This document shows, in pieces, positions 1 to 7,538 of a stretch of DNA of 12,703 bases. The DNA comes from Acidobacteriota bacterium (GTDB lineage Bacteria > Acidobacteriota > UBA890). Positions within the stretch are counted from its first letter, which is position 1. Each line of letters begins with the position of its first letter. The notes beneath the pieces were generated by a model. The model was not told where the DNA came from. It ran no database searches and saw only the letters and a program-made list of their open reading frames with translations. The position numbers were made by a program, and so were the translations under genes. Location of the stretch: contig JADFNY010000061.1 of assembly GCA_022563115.1 (NCBI GenBank), positions 1 through 12,703 of the forward strand. The letters run 5' to 3'.

Positions 1-1291
1 TGATCTTCACCTGGTAATAGTCTTCCGACAGGAACTGAGGCGAGGCAAAGATCGTTCGCAACACCTCGCGGATGTCGCCGCCGGTTTCCTCGAACGTGCG
101 GCTTGCGGCCTCGACCACCTCGGCCGGTGGATCGTCGGCAACGAAGCGTCGTACCAACTTGGTAGAGATGTAGCGCGCCGTGGACGGGTGGTGAGCCAAC
201 ATCCGGACCAACTGTTCGCCCTCTTCGATGCCGCCCGACTCGATCGTCTGTCCGAGAACGGTCTTGTCCCCTTCCACGTGTAACAGGGGATCGAACACGA
301 AGACACCCTCCTCTTCTCTGCCGTTGGTGATCTTCCACGCAGCGACCGTCCACCCGGTAAGCACCTTCGCGACCTCGATGACGTCTTCCTGCGTGTAGCC
401 CCCGTCTACGCCAATGGTATGCAGCTCCATCAGCTCGCGCGCGTAGTTCTCATTGAGTCCCTTGAGCTGTTGCAGCAACGGCATTCGCTCGAGCAATTGC
501 AAGTACTCGGTAGCATCGAGGGTGGGCTTGAGGGAAGCCAATCGCTGTTCGATCACCTCGGCAGGGGCCGAGCTGATCCAATTGTCGAGGTAGGCGAGCA
601 TGCTCGGGTGCTTGGCGACGGCCATCAGCAGATCTTCGAAACTGCTCAGGGCACGCGGACGAATCACGCTCTGTTCAAAGTGGGCGGCAAATGGATTGTC
701 GCCGCCGAAATCGACACTAAAGTGATTCATCCAGAAGTCGACCATGATCTCGTAAAGCTGCCGCTCGCTGTGCACCGCGCGGATGATTCTCGCCACGCGG
801 ATCTCGCCCGGAGTCCCCTTCTTGACAGCAGCCTCAGCGGCCATTCGGCGAAACCTAACGGACCCAGACTCGTCAGCCACGGCTGCAGCCTCCCGTTCAG
901 TCTCCTCAGAAAGCCTCTTCCGCTCGAAAATCATCGCCCTACGGCGCCTTCCCATGGGGACCGGCAAGTTCGCCTGGAGAATCTCCTCCAGGCCCATTTC
1001 CAGCGACGTAAAGTCGGCCAACATATCGTCGGTGAGCGGGTCCGGGATGCTCGCCGGGTGGAGCTGCTCCTCGATGTAGGCCTCGATCCCCATGGCCTTT
1101 ACTCTCTCGATATCGCCCAAGCGCGGGCCGAAGCCCAGACGATTGAGGACATGGATGATCTTCTGGTTCTCGGTCAGCTCCTCCTCGCTATTCGTAGCGA
1201 ACGAGACAGAATACGGCGAAATAACGAGCAGGATGAACACGCCGACAACTTTCAAGGAGCAGGCTAGGCCACTACGGCACTGAAGACTCAT
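1..1291 (-). CDS. DUF1800 family exported protein, second copy (3' end outside window)
   Basis: The frame is open from an ATG at 1291 to the left edge, giving 430 codons without a stop; the C-terminal part, about 180 residues judged from the paralogue at 2735-4555, is missing. An AGAGGG ribosome binding site lies 6 nt before the ATG. Residues 1-32 form a Sec-type signal peptide (hydrophobic core VVGVFILLVISPYSVSFA). DUF1800 hallmarks follow: HVLNRLGFGPR (47-57), DFWMNHFSVDF (185-195), HPSMLAYLDNW (228-238), LNENYARELMELHTIGVD (279-296), QEDVIEVAKVLTGW (301-314) and STKLVRRFVADDPP (376-389). It aligns from start codon onward with the DUF1800 protein encoded upstream in the same operon. The main difference is a divergent, charged stretch around 121-165. 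The biochemical role of DUF1800 is not established; members are exported and usually sit next to DUF1501 genes. It lies 146 nt downstream of the DUF1501 gene and is probably co-transcribed. Confidence 0.92.
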   Translation of the reverse strand, partial: MSLQCRSGLACSLKVVGVFILLVISPYSVSFATNSEEELTENQKIIHVLNRLGFGPRLGDIERVKAMGIEAYIEEQLHPASIPDPLTDDMLADFTSLEMGLEEILQANLPVPMGRRRRAMIFERKRLSEETEREAAAVADESGSVRFRRMAAEAAVKKGTPGEIRVARIIRAVHSERQLYEIMVDFWMNHFSVDFGGDNPFAAHFEQSVIRPRALSSFEDLLMAVAKHPSMLAYLDNWISSAPAEVIEQRLASLKPTLDATEYLQLLERMPLLQQLKGLNENYARELMELHTIGVDGGYTQEDVIEVAKVLTGWTVAAWKITNGREEEGVFVFDPLLHVEGDKTVLGQTIESGGIEEGEQLVRMLAHHPSTARYISTKLVRRFVADDPPAEVVEAASRTFEETGGDIREVLRTIFASPQFLSEDYYQVKI

Positions 1292-1437
1292 ATCGTCCCT
1301 CTGAGCTTGCGAACGCACATTCGCATGAACCCCCCCACAAGTCCCTTGTATCGCGGGCGTCTCACGTCCGGCCAAGAGGCCTCAGCCGCCCTCAATCGAC
1401 TCAACTTGACAGTACCGCCCCGGGTGGAGCGGGGCCG
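1292..1437. other. Intergenic gap with weak hairpin and an echo of the DUF1501 3' end
   Basis: This 146-nt gap separates the DUF1501 stop from the second DUF1800 start. Just after the stop, on the minus strand, a 6-bp GC stem (1417-1422 with 1430-1435, 7-nt loop) could form, but no T-run follows, so it is not a convincing intrinsic terminator. The 11-mer agtcccttgta occurs at 1340-1350 and again inside the DUF1501 3' end at 1445-1455, exactly 105 nt apart. Read in the DUF1501 frame past its stop, the outer copy encodes RPRYKGLV, echoing the real C-terminus ERYKGLI. This may be a scar of the duplication. No promoter was recognised here. Confidence 0.4.
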
Positions 1438-2685
1438 TTAGATGAGTCCCTTGTAGCGCTCCGGGTCGGGCGTGAATCTCGGGAAGACGGCGTCGAGGTT
1501 CGTGGCGCCCAGGTGTCGGTCCAGCAGCTCCGCGAATACGTCGCGGAAATCGGTGGTCAGCGCCAGGTCTCGGTTCTCGTTGAGCTGTTCCCTGGCGAGG
1601 CCGGGCCAATCGCCGAAGACCTTGCCGCCCTTCACGGAACCGCCCATCGCGAACATGACGTTGGCGTGGCCATGGTCGGTGCCGCGGTTGCCGTTCTCAC
1701 GCGCCGTGCGTCCGAACTCGGACATCGTCAAGACGACGATGTCCTCCATCCGATCGCCGAGGTCCTGGTAGAAGGCCGCGAGCGCCTGGCCGAACGGCTG
1801 CAGGCGCTGCATCATCCGGCCGTCGATCGACCCCTCGTTCTGGTGGTGGTCCCAACCGTCGACATCGACGAAGGCGACCTCGAGGCCGATGTCGGCCTTG
1901 ATGAGCTGGGCGACCTGCATCAGCGCGTTGCCGAATGGGCTCGGATTGTTGTTGTTGGGGTTGACGCCGTATCGCACGCCCGGTGCCGGCTTGTATTGCG
2001 CCGGGTTTGCCTCCTTCAGCAGATCGATGGCGTCGAACATGTCGCGCGAAGCACTCGTCAACAGGGAGTTCGAGTCCTCGTTGTAGAGGGTCTCGTAGAT
2101 CGACCCCTCGCCCATGCCGAACTGCTCGATGTTGCCCATGGCAACCGCCGGGGCCGGACCACGCAGGGCCTTCGGCAACACTCTCCCCAGCCCGGTGCCG
2201 CGGAAGGCCGTCGCGTCGGGGTCCGGGCTGGCGGTGAAGTGGCGGTTGATCCAGCCCGTCCCGGCGCCGCGCCCGGGAGCGGCCGACTCCATGATGTCTT
2301 GCGCCTGGAAGTGCGAGCGGTTGCCGGTGTCGGGAGAGCCTACGGCATGGATGACGCCCAGGTCACCCTTCTCGTAGATCGGCATCAGCGGCTGCAGCGC
2401 CGGGTGGAGGCCGAAGAAGCCGTCGAGGTCGAGCGCTGAGCTCTCACCCTGGCCCGGCGGCTGGATGGCGATGCTCGGTCGGTAGTCGTAGTAGCTGTCC
2501 TCACCGAACGGCACGACCATGTTCAGGCCGTCGGCTCCGCCGCGCTGAAAGATCACGACCAGGGTCTTGCCGTTGCCGCTGGGCGGCAAAGCCGCGAACG
2601 AGGCACGCCGGAGAAACCCGGGAACCATGGACAGCCCGACCACAGACATCGCGCCATCCTTCACAAACACTCGTCGACCAATCAT
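1438..2685 (-). CDS. DUF1501 family exported protein (alkaline-phosphatase-like fold)
   Basis: 415 residues, usual length for the family. The ATG at 2685 is preceded by a purine-rich AAAGGGGACGGAG ribosome binding site. The N-terminus begins MIGRRVFVKDG, a twin-arginine-like motif followed by a hydrophobic stretch to about residue 32, so export by Tat is likely. Family signatures are VVIFQRGGADGLNMVVP (43-59), GNRSHFQAQDIME (121-133), FVDVDGWDHHQNEG (272-285) and TMSEFGRTARENG..GTDHGHAN (320-342). The Asp and His residues in these motifs resemble metal-ligand positions of the alkaline phosphatase/sulfatase superfamily, to which DUF1501 is related; activity is inferred, not proven. It starts 49 nt after the upstream DUF1800 stop. 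The two families are regularly neighbours and are thought to act together outside the cytoplasm. Confidence 0.93.
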   Translation of the reverse strand: MIGRRVFVKDGAMSVVGLSMVPGFLRRASFAALPPSGNGKTLVVIFQRGGADGLNMVVPFGEDSYYDYRPSIAIQPPGQGESSALDLDGFFGLHPALQPLMPIYEKGDLGVIHAVGSPDTGNRSHFQAQDIMESAAPGRGAGTGWINRHFTASPDPDATAFRGTGLGRVLPKALRGPAPAVAMGNIEQFGMGEGSIYETLYNEDSNSLLTSASRDMFDAIDLLKEANPAQYKPAPGVRYGVNPNNNNPSPFGNALMQVAQLIKADIGLEVAFVDVDGWDHHQNEGSIDGRMMQRLQPFGQALAAFYQDLGDRMEDIVVLTMSEFGRTARENGNRGTDHGHANVMFAMGGSVKGGKVFGDWPGLAREQLNENRDLALTTDFRDVFAELLDRHLGATNLDAVFPRFTPDPERYKGLI

Positions 2686-2734
2686 CTCCGTCCCCTTTCG
2701 TCGGAACCTACGATCCGAATCGAACGTTCACGCT

Positions 2735-4555
2735 TCATCGCTTCTGGAAGCCGGGCGACCCGAGCATCGTCGCCACGGCCAGTACCTGTGGGTCCGCGGG
2801 ATCCTCCGCCTCCGCGGCATCCGTTGCGTACCCGGGTCGCATCATCATCTCTTGACCGCCCATCATTTCCTGGCGCTCTTGTTCAGCTGCCTGCTTCAAC
2901 GCCTCTTGCATAGCGACGATCTGCTCGGGGGTCGGCCGCGGCAACCCGAGCTGGTCGAGGAGCGCTTCGGCGGCATCGAGATCGACCGACTCGATGAGCG
3001 AGAATTGCCCCTGTGGACCGGCGGGCAGGTCGCCTCGGGCCACCGCGTTGGCGAAGCGCAGGCGCTCCATCAGCGCGTTGGTGTTCACCCAGGCGCGCGC
3101 CACATCGGGGTTGCCGTCGGGAGCCGGATAGTTGTAGACCTGCTCTCCCATCCGCGCCACGGGCGAACCACCATATCGCTGGTTTCCTCCGGCGACCCAC
3201 AGCGCCGCAGCGCCCATCCTGATCTTCGCGTCGACGGCGCGCAGCGTGCTGAAGACCAGCTCCAGCGGCTTTTTGATCTTCGCCTGGTGGTAGTCGGGCG
3301 ACAGAAACTGCGGCGACGAAAAGATCGTCCTCAGCACTTCACGAATGTCGCCGCCGGTCTCCTCGAAGGTACGGCTCGCTGCCTCCACCAGCTCCGCCGG
3401 CGGATCGTCGGCGACGAAGCGTCGCACGAGCTTGGTCGAGATGAAGCGCGCCGCGGCCGGGTGGTTGGCCAGCATGCGGATAACCTGCTCGCCTTCCTCG
3501 ATCCCGCCCGACTCGATCGTTTGCCCCAGCACCGTCTTGTCGCCTGCGGCGTGCATGAGGGGATCGAAAGCAAACACGCCGTCGTCTTCCCGGGCGGTAA
3601 CGATGTCGCCGGAGACGATCGTCCAACCGGTGAGCACCTTCGCCACTTCGATGACGTCCTCTTGCGTGTAGCCTGCGTCCACGCCGATGGTGTGCAGCTC
3701 CATCAGCTCGCGGGCGAAGTTCTCGTTGAGGCCTTGGTTCGCCTCGTAGAAAGGCCTGCGCTCGCGCAGCTCCAAGGACTCCTCGTGATCGAGGGTTGCC
3801 TCGAGCGCCGCCAGTCGCTCCTCGACTACTTCTGCCGGCGCCGAGCTCTTCCAGTTGTCGAGGTAGTTGAGCATGCCGGGGTGCTTGGCGACCGCCATCA
3901 CCAGATCTTCGAACCTACCCATCGTCCGGGGGCGTACGACGCTCTCCTCGAAGTGGGCCGCGAAAGGATGGTCGGCGAAATAGATGCTGAAGTGGTTCAT
4001 CCAGAAGTCGGCCATTACTTCCTGGAGCTGGCGCTCGCTGTAGATGCCCCGGATCACCTTGGCGCTGATGATCTGGTAGTCGAAGGGCCGATCGGCGAGC
4101 ATCATCGCCCTACCTTCGGCCGTATCGGCAGACGCCACCTTCCAGTATTCGGTGCCGGCGGCGCGGGCGTCGGCGGCCCGGCGTTTCTCGTAGATCGTCG
4201 CGCGGCGCCGCAACCCTTGCCGTACCGGGGGGGCGTAGGCGTCGAGCAGCTCGGGCAACCCCATCTCGGGCGCGTTGTACCCCTCCAGCATCACGTCGGC
4301 GATCGAGTCCGGAATCCTTGCTGGGTGGAGCTGCTGCTCGATGTAGGCTGTGATCCCCATCTCTCGAACGCGCTCGATGTCGCCGGGCCGCGGCCCGAAG
4401 CCCAGCCGATTGAGGACGTGGACGATTTTCTGGTCCTCGGTCAGCTCTTCGTTCGGGGTGGAGGCGAAAGAGATTGAATACTGAGAGACAACAACCAGAA
4501 CGCACACCCCCAGCACTTGCAACGAACGTACGACACCCGTCTGCCTCCGAGTCAT
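2735..4555 (-). CDS. DUF1800 family exported protein, first copy
   Basis: 606 residues from the ATG at 4555. The frame stays open to 4648, but 4555 is preferred for two reasons: it has a strong GGGAGAAGGCGAG ribosome binding site, and it aligns with the start of the paralogue at 1291. The region upstream in that frame is a 12-bp tandem repeat that looks regulatory. Residues 1-31 form a signal peptide (VLGVCVLVVVSQYSISFA core, cut near FA/ST). DUF1800 motifs in order: HVLNRLGFGPRPGDIERV (46-63), MADFWMNHFSIYF (181-193), HPGMLNYLDNW (225-235), LNENFARELMELHTIGVD (276-293), QEDVIEVAKVLTGW (298-311), STKLVRRFVADDPP (373-386), KKPLELVFSTLRAVDAK (428-444) and a C-terminal EQVYNYPAPDGNP (471-483). 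A Gln/Met-rich tail (553-573) follows. It is first in a minus-strand operon with the DUF1501 gene and a second DUF1800 gene. Function of the family is unresolved. Confidence 0.94.
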   Translation of the reverse strand: MTRRQTGVVRSLQVLGVCVLVVVSQYSISFASTPNEELTEDQKIVHVLNRLGFGPRPGDIERVREMGITAYIEQQLHPARIPDSIADVMLEGYNAPEMGLPELLDAYAPPVRQGLRRRATIYEKRRAADARAAGTEYWKVASADTAEGRAMMLADRPFDYQIISAKVIRGIYSERQLQEVMADFWMNHFSIYFADHPFAAHFEESVVRPRTMGRFEDLVMAVAKHPGMLNYLDNWKSSAPAEVVEERLAALEATLDHEESLELRERRPFYEANQGLNENFARELMELHTIGVDAGYTQEDVIEVAKVLTGWTIVSGDIVTAREDDGVFAFDPLMHAAGDKTVLGQTIESGGIEEGEQVIRMLANHPAAARFISTKLVRRFVADDPPAELVEAASRTFEETGGDIREVLRTIFSSPQFLSPDYHQAKIKKPLELVFSTLRAVDAKIRMGAAALWVAGGNQRYGGSPVARMGEQVYNYPAPDGNPDVARAWVNTNALMERLRFANAVARGDLPAGPQGQFSLIESVDLDAAEALLDQLGLPRPTPEQIVAMQEALKQAAEQERQEMMGGQEMMMRPGYATDAAEAEDPADPQVLAVATMLGSPGFQKR

Positions 4556-4573
4556 CTCGCCTTCTCCCTGGTC

Positions 4574-4605
4574 ACGAGCTTTCATACGAGCTTTCATTAA
4601 TGAAA
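4574..4605. promoter_or_regulatory. Tandem 12-bp repeat plus 14-bp palindrome in a divergent promoter region
   Basis: ACGAGCTTTCAT occurs twice head to tail (4574-4585, 4586-4597). The second copy runs into TTTCATTAATGAAA (4592-4605), a perfect 14-bp palindrome. The half-site CTTTCAT is therefore present twice directly and once inverted. It lies 19 nt upstream of the DUF1800 start and within the intergenic region shared with the divergent RTX gene. Arrangement and AT content, against a GC-rich background, suggest an operator; the regulator is unknown. Confidence 0.45.
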
Positions 4606-4640
4606 TCATCCCACGTCTGCACTTAACACTTTCGCACCGA

Positions 4641-4659
4641 GAACACAACAGAGTTGTTC
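4641..4659. promoter_or_regulatory. Inverted repeat GAACA-N9-TGTTC
   Basis: A 5-bp perfect inverted repeat with 9-nt spacer lies in the same divergent intergenic region, 24 nt before the TTGACA box of the RTX gene. It superficially resembles GAAC/GTTC-type operators such as LexA boxes, but the spacing fits no class I know. It may be chance. Confidence 0.2.
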
Positions 4660-4682
4660 ATCCACCCTCGGTTCCCATTCCG

Positions 4683-4711
4683 TTGACAGCACCCTCGGGA
4701 AAGGCTAGGAA
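4683..4711 (+). promoter_or_regulatory. Putative sigma-70 promoter of the RTX gene
   Basis: A perfect TTGACA (4683-4688) is followed after 17 nt by TAGGAA (4706-4711), a poor -10 box (3 of 6). Transcription would start near 4718, leaving a 5' leader of about 50 nt before the ATG at 4771. The -35 box is convincing; the -10 box is not. Confidence 0.4.
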
Positions 4712-4770
4712 GCCGACAACACACCACTCGTTTTTGCCAAAAACAAGCCTCGAAACAGGGGAGTTTTCTC

Positions 4771-7365
4771 ATGCAGCAGCAGCCACGCAAGATGGTCGGT
4801 GACGTGACCCCCAGACTGAGTTTTGCTCTAGCCACCGGTGTAATTCTGCTCGGCGGCGTCTTTTGGCAACCGGCAGCGAGCGAAAGGATTGTCGCCGTAC
4901 AGGCCTCTCAGACGGAAACCGACCAGGAGGAGGAAACCGCCGACCAACGCCTGATAGGCGGTGACGCAGATGACGTTCTCGAGGGCGGTGAAGGCAACGA
5001 CATGCTTGAGGGCGGGGCCGGCGAGGACTGGCTGGTCGGTAACGAGGGCGCCGACTTCCTCTTCGGAGGGGAGGGCAACGACACGCTGGACGGTGGCGAA
5101 GGCAACGATGACATACACGCGGGCGGCGGCATCGACGTTCTCGATGGTGGGGAGGGCGACGACATCTTGGTCGGCGACGAAGACAACGACATGATCGACG
5201 GCGGCGACCAGGACGACTACATCCACGGCGGCGACGGCGACGACGATCTCGACGGCGGCGACCATGACGACGCCCTCTACGGAGGCGACGGCAACGACAC
5301 GCTGATCGGCGGCGACGGCAACGACAGCTTGAACGGCGGGCAGGGCGACGATCAGCTCTACGGGGGCGACGGCGGTGACCTGCTGACCGGTGGAGCGGGC
5401 AAAGACCTGCTCGAGGGCGGTGACGGTCCCGACAATCTCCAAGGCGGCGCCGAAAACGACATCCTAAAGGGTGGCCAGGGTCCCGACGTGCTTTCCGGGG
5501 GGCCGGGCGACGATGTCCTGGACGGCGCCGGTCAGCCGGACATCCTAAACGGCAACGAGGGCAACGATACGTTGCTCGGGGGACAGGACGACGACAACCT
5601 CAACGGAGGGCAGGGCAACGACCGGCTGCACGGCGGCGATGGCGACGACGTTCTGAACGGAGGTCCGGGTGACGACGAGCTACTCGGCGGCCGCGGCTCC
5701 GATAAGTCGCTGGGCGGCCCCGGCGACGACCGGGTCATGATTCGCCGCGGTGACGTCGGCGCCGATCAGATCGAGCGAATCGACGGCCAGGCAGACAACG
5801 ACACGCTGATCCTCAACGGCTTCGGGCTCGTCGAGCTGCCCGAATTGCCCGGCATTCCCGAGGAGACGGACGAACCGGGGGACGCCCCGGCTCCCCCGGC
5901 CCCCCAGGCACCCCAGCAGGCCCGCGAGGAAGAAGAGGGCGTGACGTTCTCGCTGGTCGATCCGTTGACTGGCGGCTCGTACCACATCTCGAACTTCGAG
6001 GAAGCCCTGCACTCGCACTACTTTCCCGCAATCGGCGGCGGCGCCAGCGGCTCCACGTCGTTCATCTTCGTCAACCCTTCTGACACCGAGACCAGTGCGG
6101 GCACCCTCGAGTTCGTCGCCGCAAACGGTGAACCGATGGAGCTCTCCATCGGCGGCGAAGAGGCGGCGAGCAGCTTCGCGATCAGCGTGCCGCCCTTCGG
6201 CCGCGTCGACCTCGACGCCAGCGGCGCGGTGGCGGGCGCGGCACAAGTGCTCGTCGACAGCCCGCTCGGCGGAACGGTCGTGGCCGATCTTGACGGCATC
6301 GGGCCACTGGCGGTCGGGGAAAGCGCACTCGTCGACGCCTTCATCGTCCCGGTGTCCATCGACGTCGAAGCCACAACGAGCACCGGCGTGGCGCTGTTCC
6401 ACGCCGCTATCGACAGCTCGATCAAGCTGACGCTCGTCTCGGAGGCCGGGGTCGAGATCTCGCTCGCGGCACCTAGGCGCGTGAGGGCTTCCGACATTCA
6501 GGTGCCGGCCAACGGTCACCTCGTGACCTTCGTGGGCGATGTCTTCGCGGGCATGGGAGCCTTCCGCGGCGCGGTGATCGTCGAGGGCGGTATCTCCCGC
6601 GAAGAAGAGAGCGGGCCGATGGCGGCGATCGGCATCGAGCCCGTCGGCGCGGGAACCTTCAGCGCGGTTCCGATCATCCCGATGGCGCCGCTGCCCGCCA
6701 GCGGCCCGAAGCATTTCGTCGGCTTCGCAAGCGGCCAGGATCGTGCTTCCTCCCTGATCCTGATCAATCCTTCGACGCAGGAGCCCGCCACCGGGAGCGT
6801 CGAGTTCTTCGACGACGGTGGTTCGAGCTGGGCCGTGTCGGTCAACGGCCTCGAACCGCAGTCGTCCGCATCGTTCGAGCTTCCCCCGATGGCTAGCACC
6901 GCCTTCACCGCTTCCTCCGAGGGTGGGGTGGCGGTGGGCTCGGCGCGCGTGACGACGAGCGAGGGGAACGTCGACGGTGTGCTGCGGCTGACCTTCGCCG
7001 GCGGAAGCGTCGCCCACACGGGTTCCGCCGAGGCGCTGGAAGGGTTCATCGTGCCGGTGACGCGCTCCGTGGCATCGGCAACGAACACCCAGGTCGCGGT
7101 CCACTCGACCGAGTCTGCTGTGACGCTGAACCTGGTGCTTCGCGATGCCGGGGGCGAACAGGTAGCCGGCGGGAGCACCAGCGTGGAGATTCCGGCAAAC
7201 GGCCAGATCGTTCAGACGATCGATGGGATCTTTCCCCAGGCGGACACAACCGACTTCCGGGGCACGCTGACGGCGACCGCCGAGGGGGGGAGGGTCACGG
7301 CCACCGTCGTGCGGCTCGGAGGCGAGCCGGCGGCGATGTTCCTGCCGGTCGTGCCGCTGCGCTGA
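4771..7365 (+). CDS. Exported RTX-repeat protein with two tandem beta-rich modules
   Basis: 864 residues; ATG with an AGGGGAG ribosome binding site 7 nt upstream (4757-4763). Residues 1-37 look like a Sec signal peptide (core LSFALATGVILLGGVFW, cut after AAS). Residues 61-321 are 29 consecutive nonapeptides of the calcium-binding type GGxGxDxLx (e.g. LDGGEGNDD, LYGGDGNDT), expected to form a Ca2+-dependent parallel beta-roll. A capping segment (322-352) and a Pro/Glu-rich linker (about 354-389) follow. Two related modules of about 210 residues come next (about 413-640 and 647-864). Each contains a YFPAIG/FVGFASG-like start, an FIFVNPS/LILINPS strand, an IPANGQIV/VPANGHLV loop, a G-x-F/DFRG segment and an FxxVP ending. 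They resemble uncharacterised secreted beta-sandwich repeats. No type I secretion genes are nearby, and the repeats are N-terminal rather than C-terminal as in type I substrates, so Sec export to the surface or periplasm is inferred. Confidence 0.9.
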   Translation: MQQQPRKMVGDVTPRLSFALATGVILLGGVFWQPAASERIVAVQASQTETDQEEETADQRLIGGDADDVLEGGEGNDMLEGGAGEDWLVGNEGADFLFGGEGNDTLDGGEGNDDIHAGGGIDVLDGGEGDDILVGDEDNDMIDGGDQDDYIHGGDGDDDLDGGDHDDALYGGDGNDTLIGGDGNDSLNGGQGDDQLYGGDGGDLLTGGAGKDLLEGGDGPDNLQGGAENDILKGGQGPDVLSGGPGDDVLDGAGQPDILNGNEGNDTLLGGQDDDNLNGGQGNDRLHGGDGDDVLNGGPGDDELLGGRGSDKSLGGPGDDRVMIRRGDVGADQIERIDGQADNDTLILNGFGLVELPELPGIPEETDEPGDAPAPPAPQAPQQAREEEEGVTFSLVDPLTGGSYHISNFEEALHSHYFPAIGGGASGSTSFIFVNPSDTETSAGTLEFVAANGEPMELSIGGEEAASSFAISVPPFGRVDLDASGAVAGAAQVLVDSPLGGTVVADLDGIGPLAVGESALVDAFIVPVSIDVEATTSTGVALFHAAIDSSIKLTLVSEAGVEISLAAPRRVRASDIQVPANGHLVTFVGDVFAGMGAFRGAVIVEGGISREEESGPMAAIGIEPVGAGTFSAVPIIPMAPLPASGPKHFVGFASGQDRASSLILINPSTQEPATGSVEFFDDGGSSWAVSVNGLEPQSSASFELPPMASTAFTASSEGGVAVGSARVTTSEGNVDGVLRLTFAGGSVAHTGSAEALEGFIVPVTRSVASATNTQVAVHSTESAVTLNLVLRDAGGEQVAGGSTSVEIPANGQIVQTIDGIFPQADTTDFRGTLTATAEGGRVTATVVRLGGEPAAMFLPVVPLR
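4951..5733 (+). repeat. 27-bp coding repeats (29 units) of the RTX block
   Basis: Twenty-nine degenerate 27-bp units in perfect register encode the RTX nonapeptides. No unit is lost or interrupted; the first is LIGGDADDV and the last SLGGPGDDR. Units differ mainly at synonymous sites and at variable positions 2, 5, 6 and 9 of the nonapeptide, implying old expansion under protein-level selection rather than recent copying. Confidence 0.92.
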
Positions 7366-7538
7366 TCCGCGCCCTCGGCGCCCCCAGGCCCGGGAAGTAG
7401 CATGTTCTTCGCGGGGTAGTCTACGGCGGAAATAAGTTGAGCGGGTTCGTGTTGACCAAGGGGAAGATTCGCAGCTTTCTCGAGTCTCTTTGAACGCCGA
7501 TCTTGGGCGCCCAAGCAGGTGATCCGCTTGCCTTCCCG
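7366..7538. other. Convergent intergenic region with two small inverted repeats
   Basis: This is the 173-nt gap between two converging genes. Just after the RTX stop, GCGCC-CTC-GGCGC (7371-7383) can form a 5-bp stem. Near the other gene, CTTGGGCGCCCAAG (7502-7515) is a perfect 14-bp palindrome without loop. Neither is followed by a clear T-run, so a bidirectional terminator is only a guess. Confidence 0.3.

Noticed and set aside
419..1267. Long plus-strand reading frames opposite the DUF1800 and DUF1501 genes (419-1267, 1513-2439, 2567-4477)
   Set aside because: They are mirror frames of GC-rich coding DNA. The minus-strand proteins have family motifs, signal peptides and ribosome binding sites; the plus-strand ones have none.
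1417..1435. GC hairpin after DUF1501 as a terminator
   Set aside because: Only 6 bp and followed by GGTACTGTCAAG rather than a T-run; the next DUF1800 gene is likely in the same transcript.
4951..5733. Regular 27-bp spacing as a possible CRISPR array or minisatellite
   Set aside because: There are no spacers between conserved repeats; the periodicity is the RTX nonapeptide code in frame.
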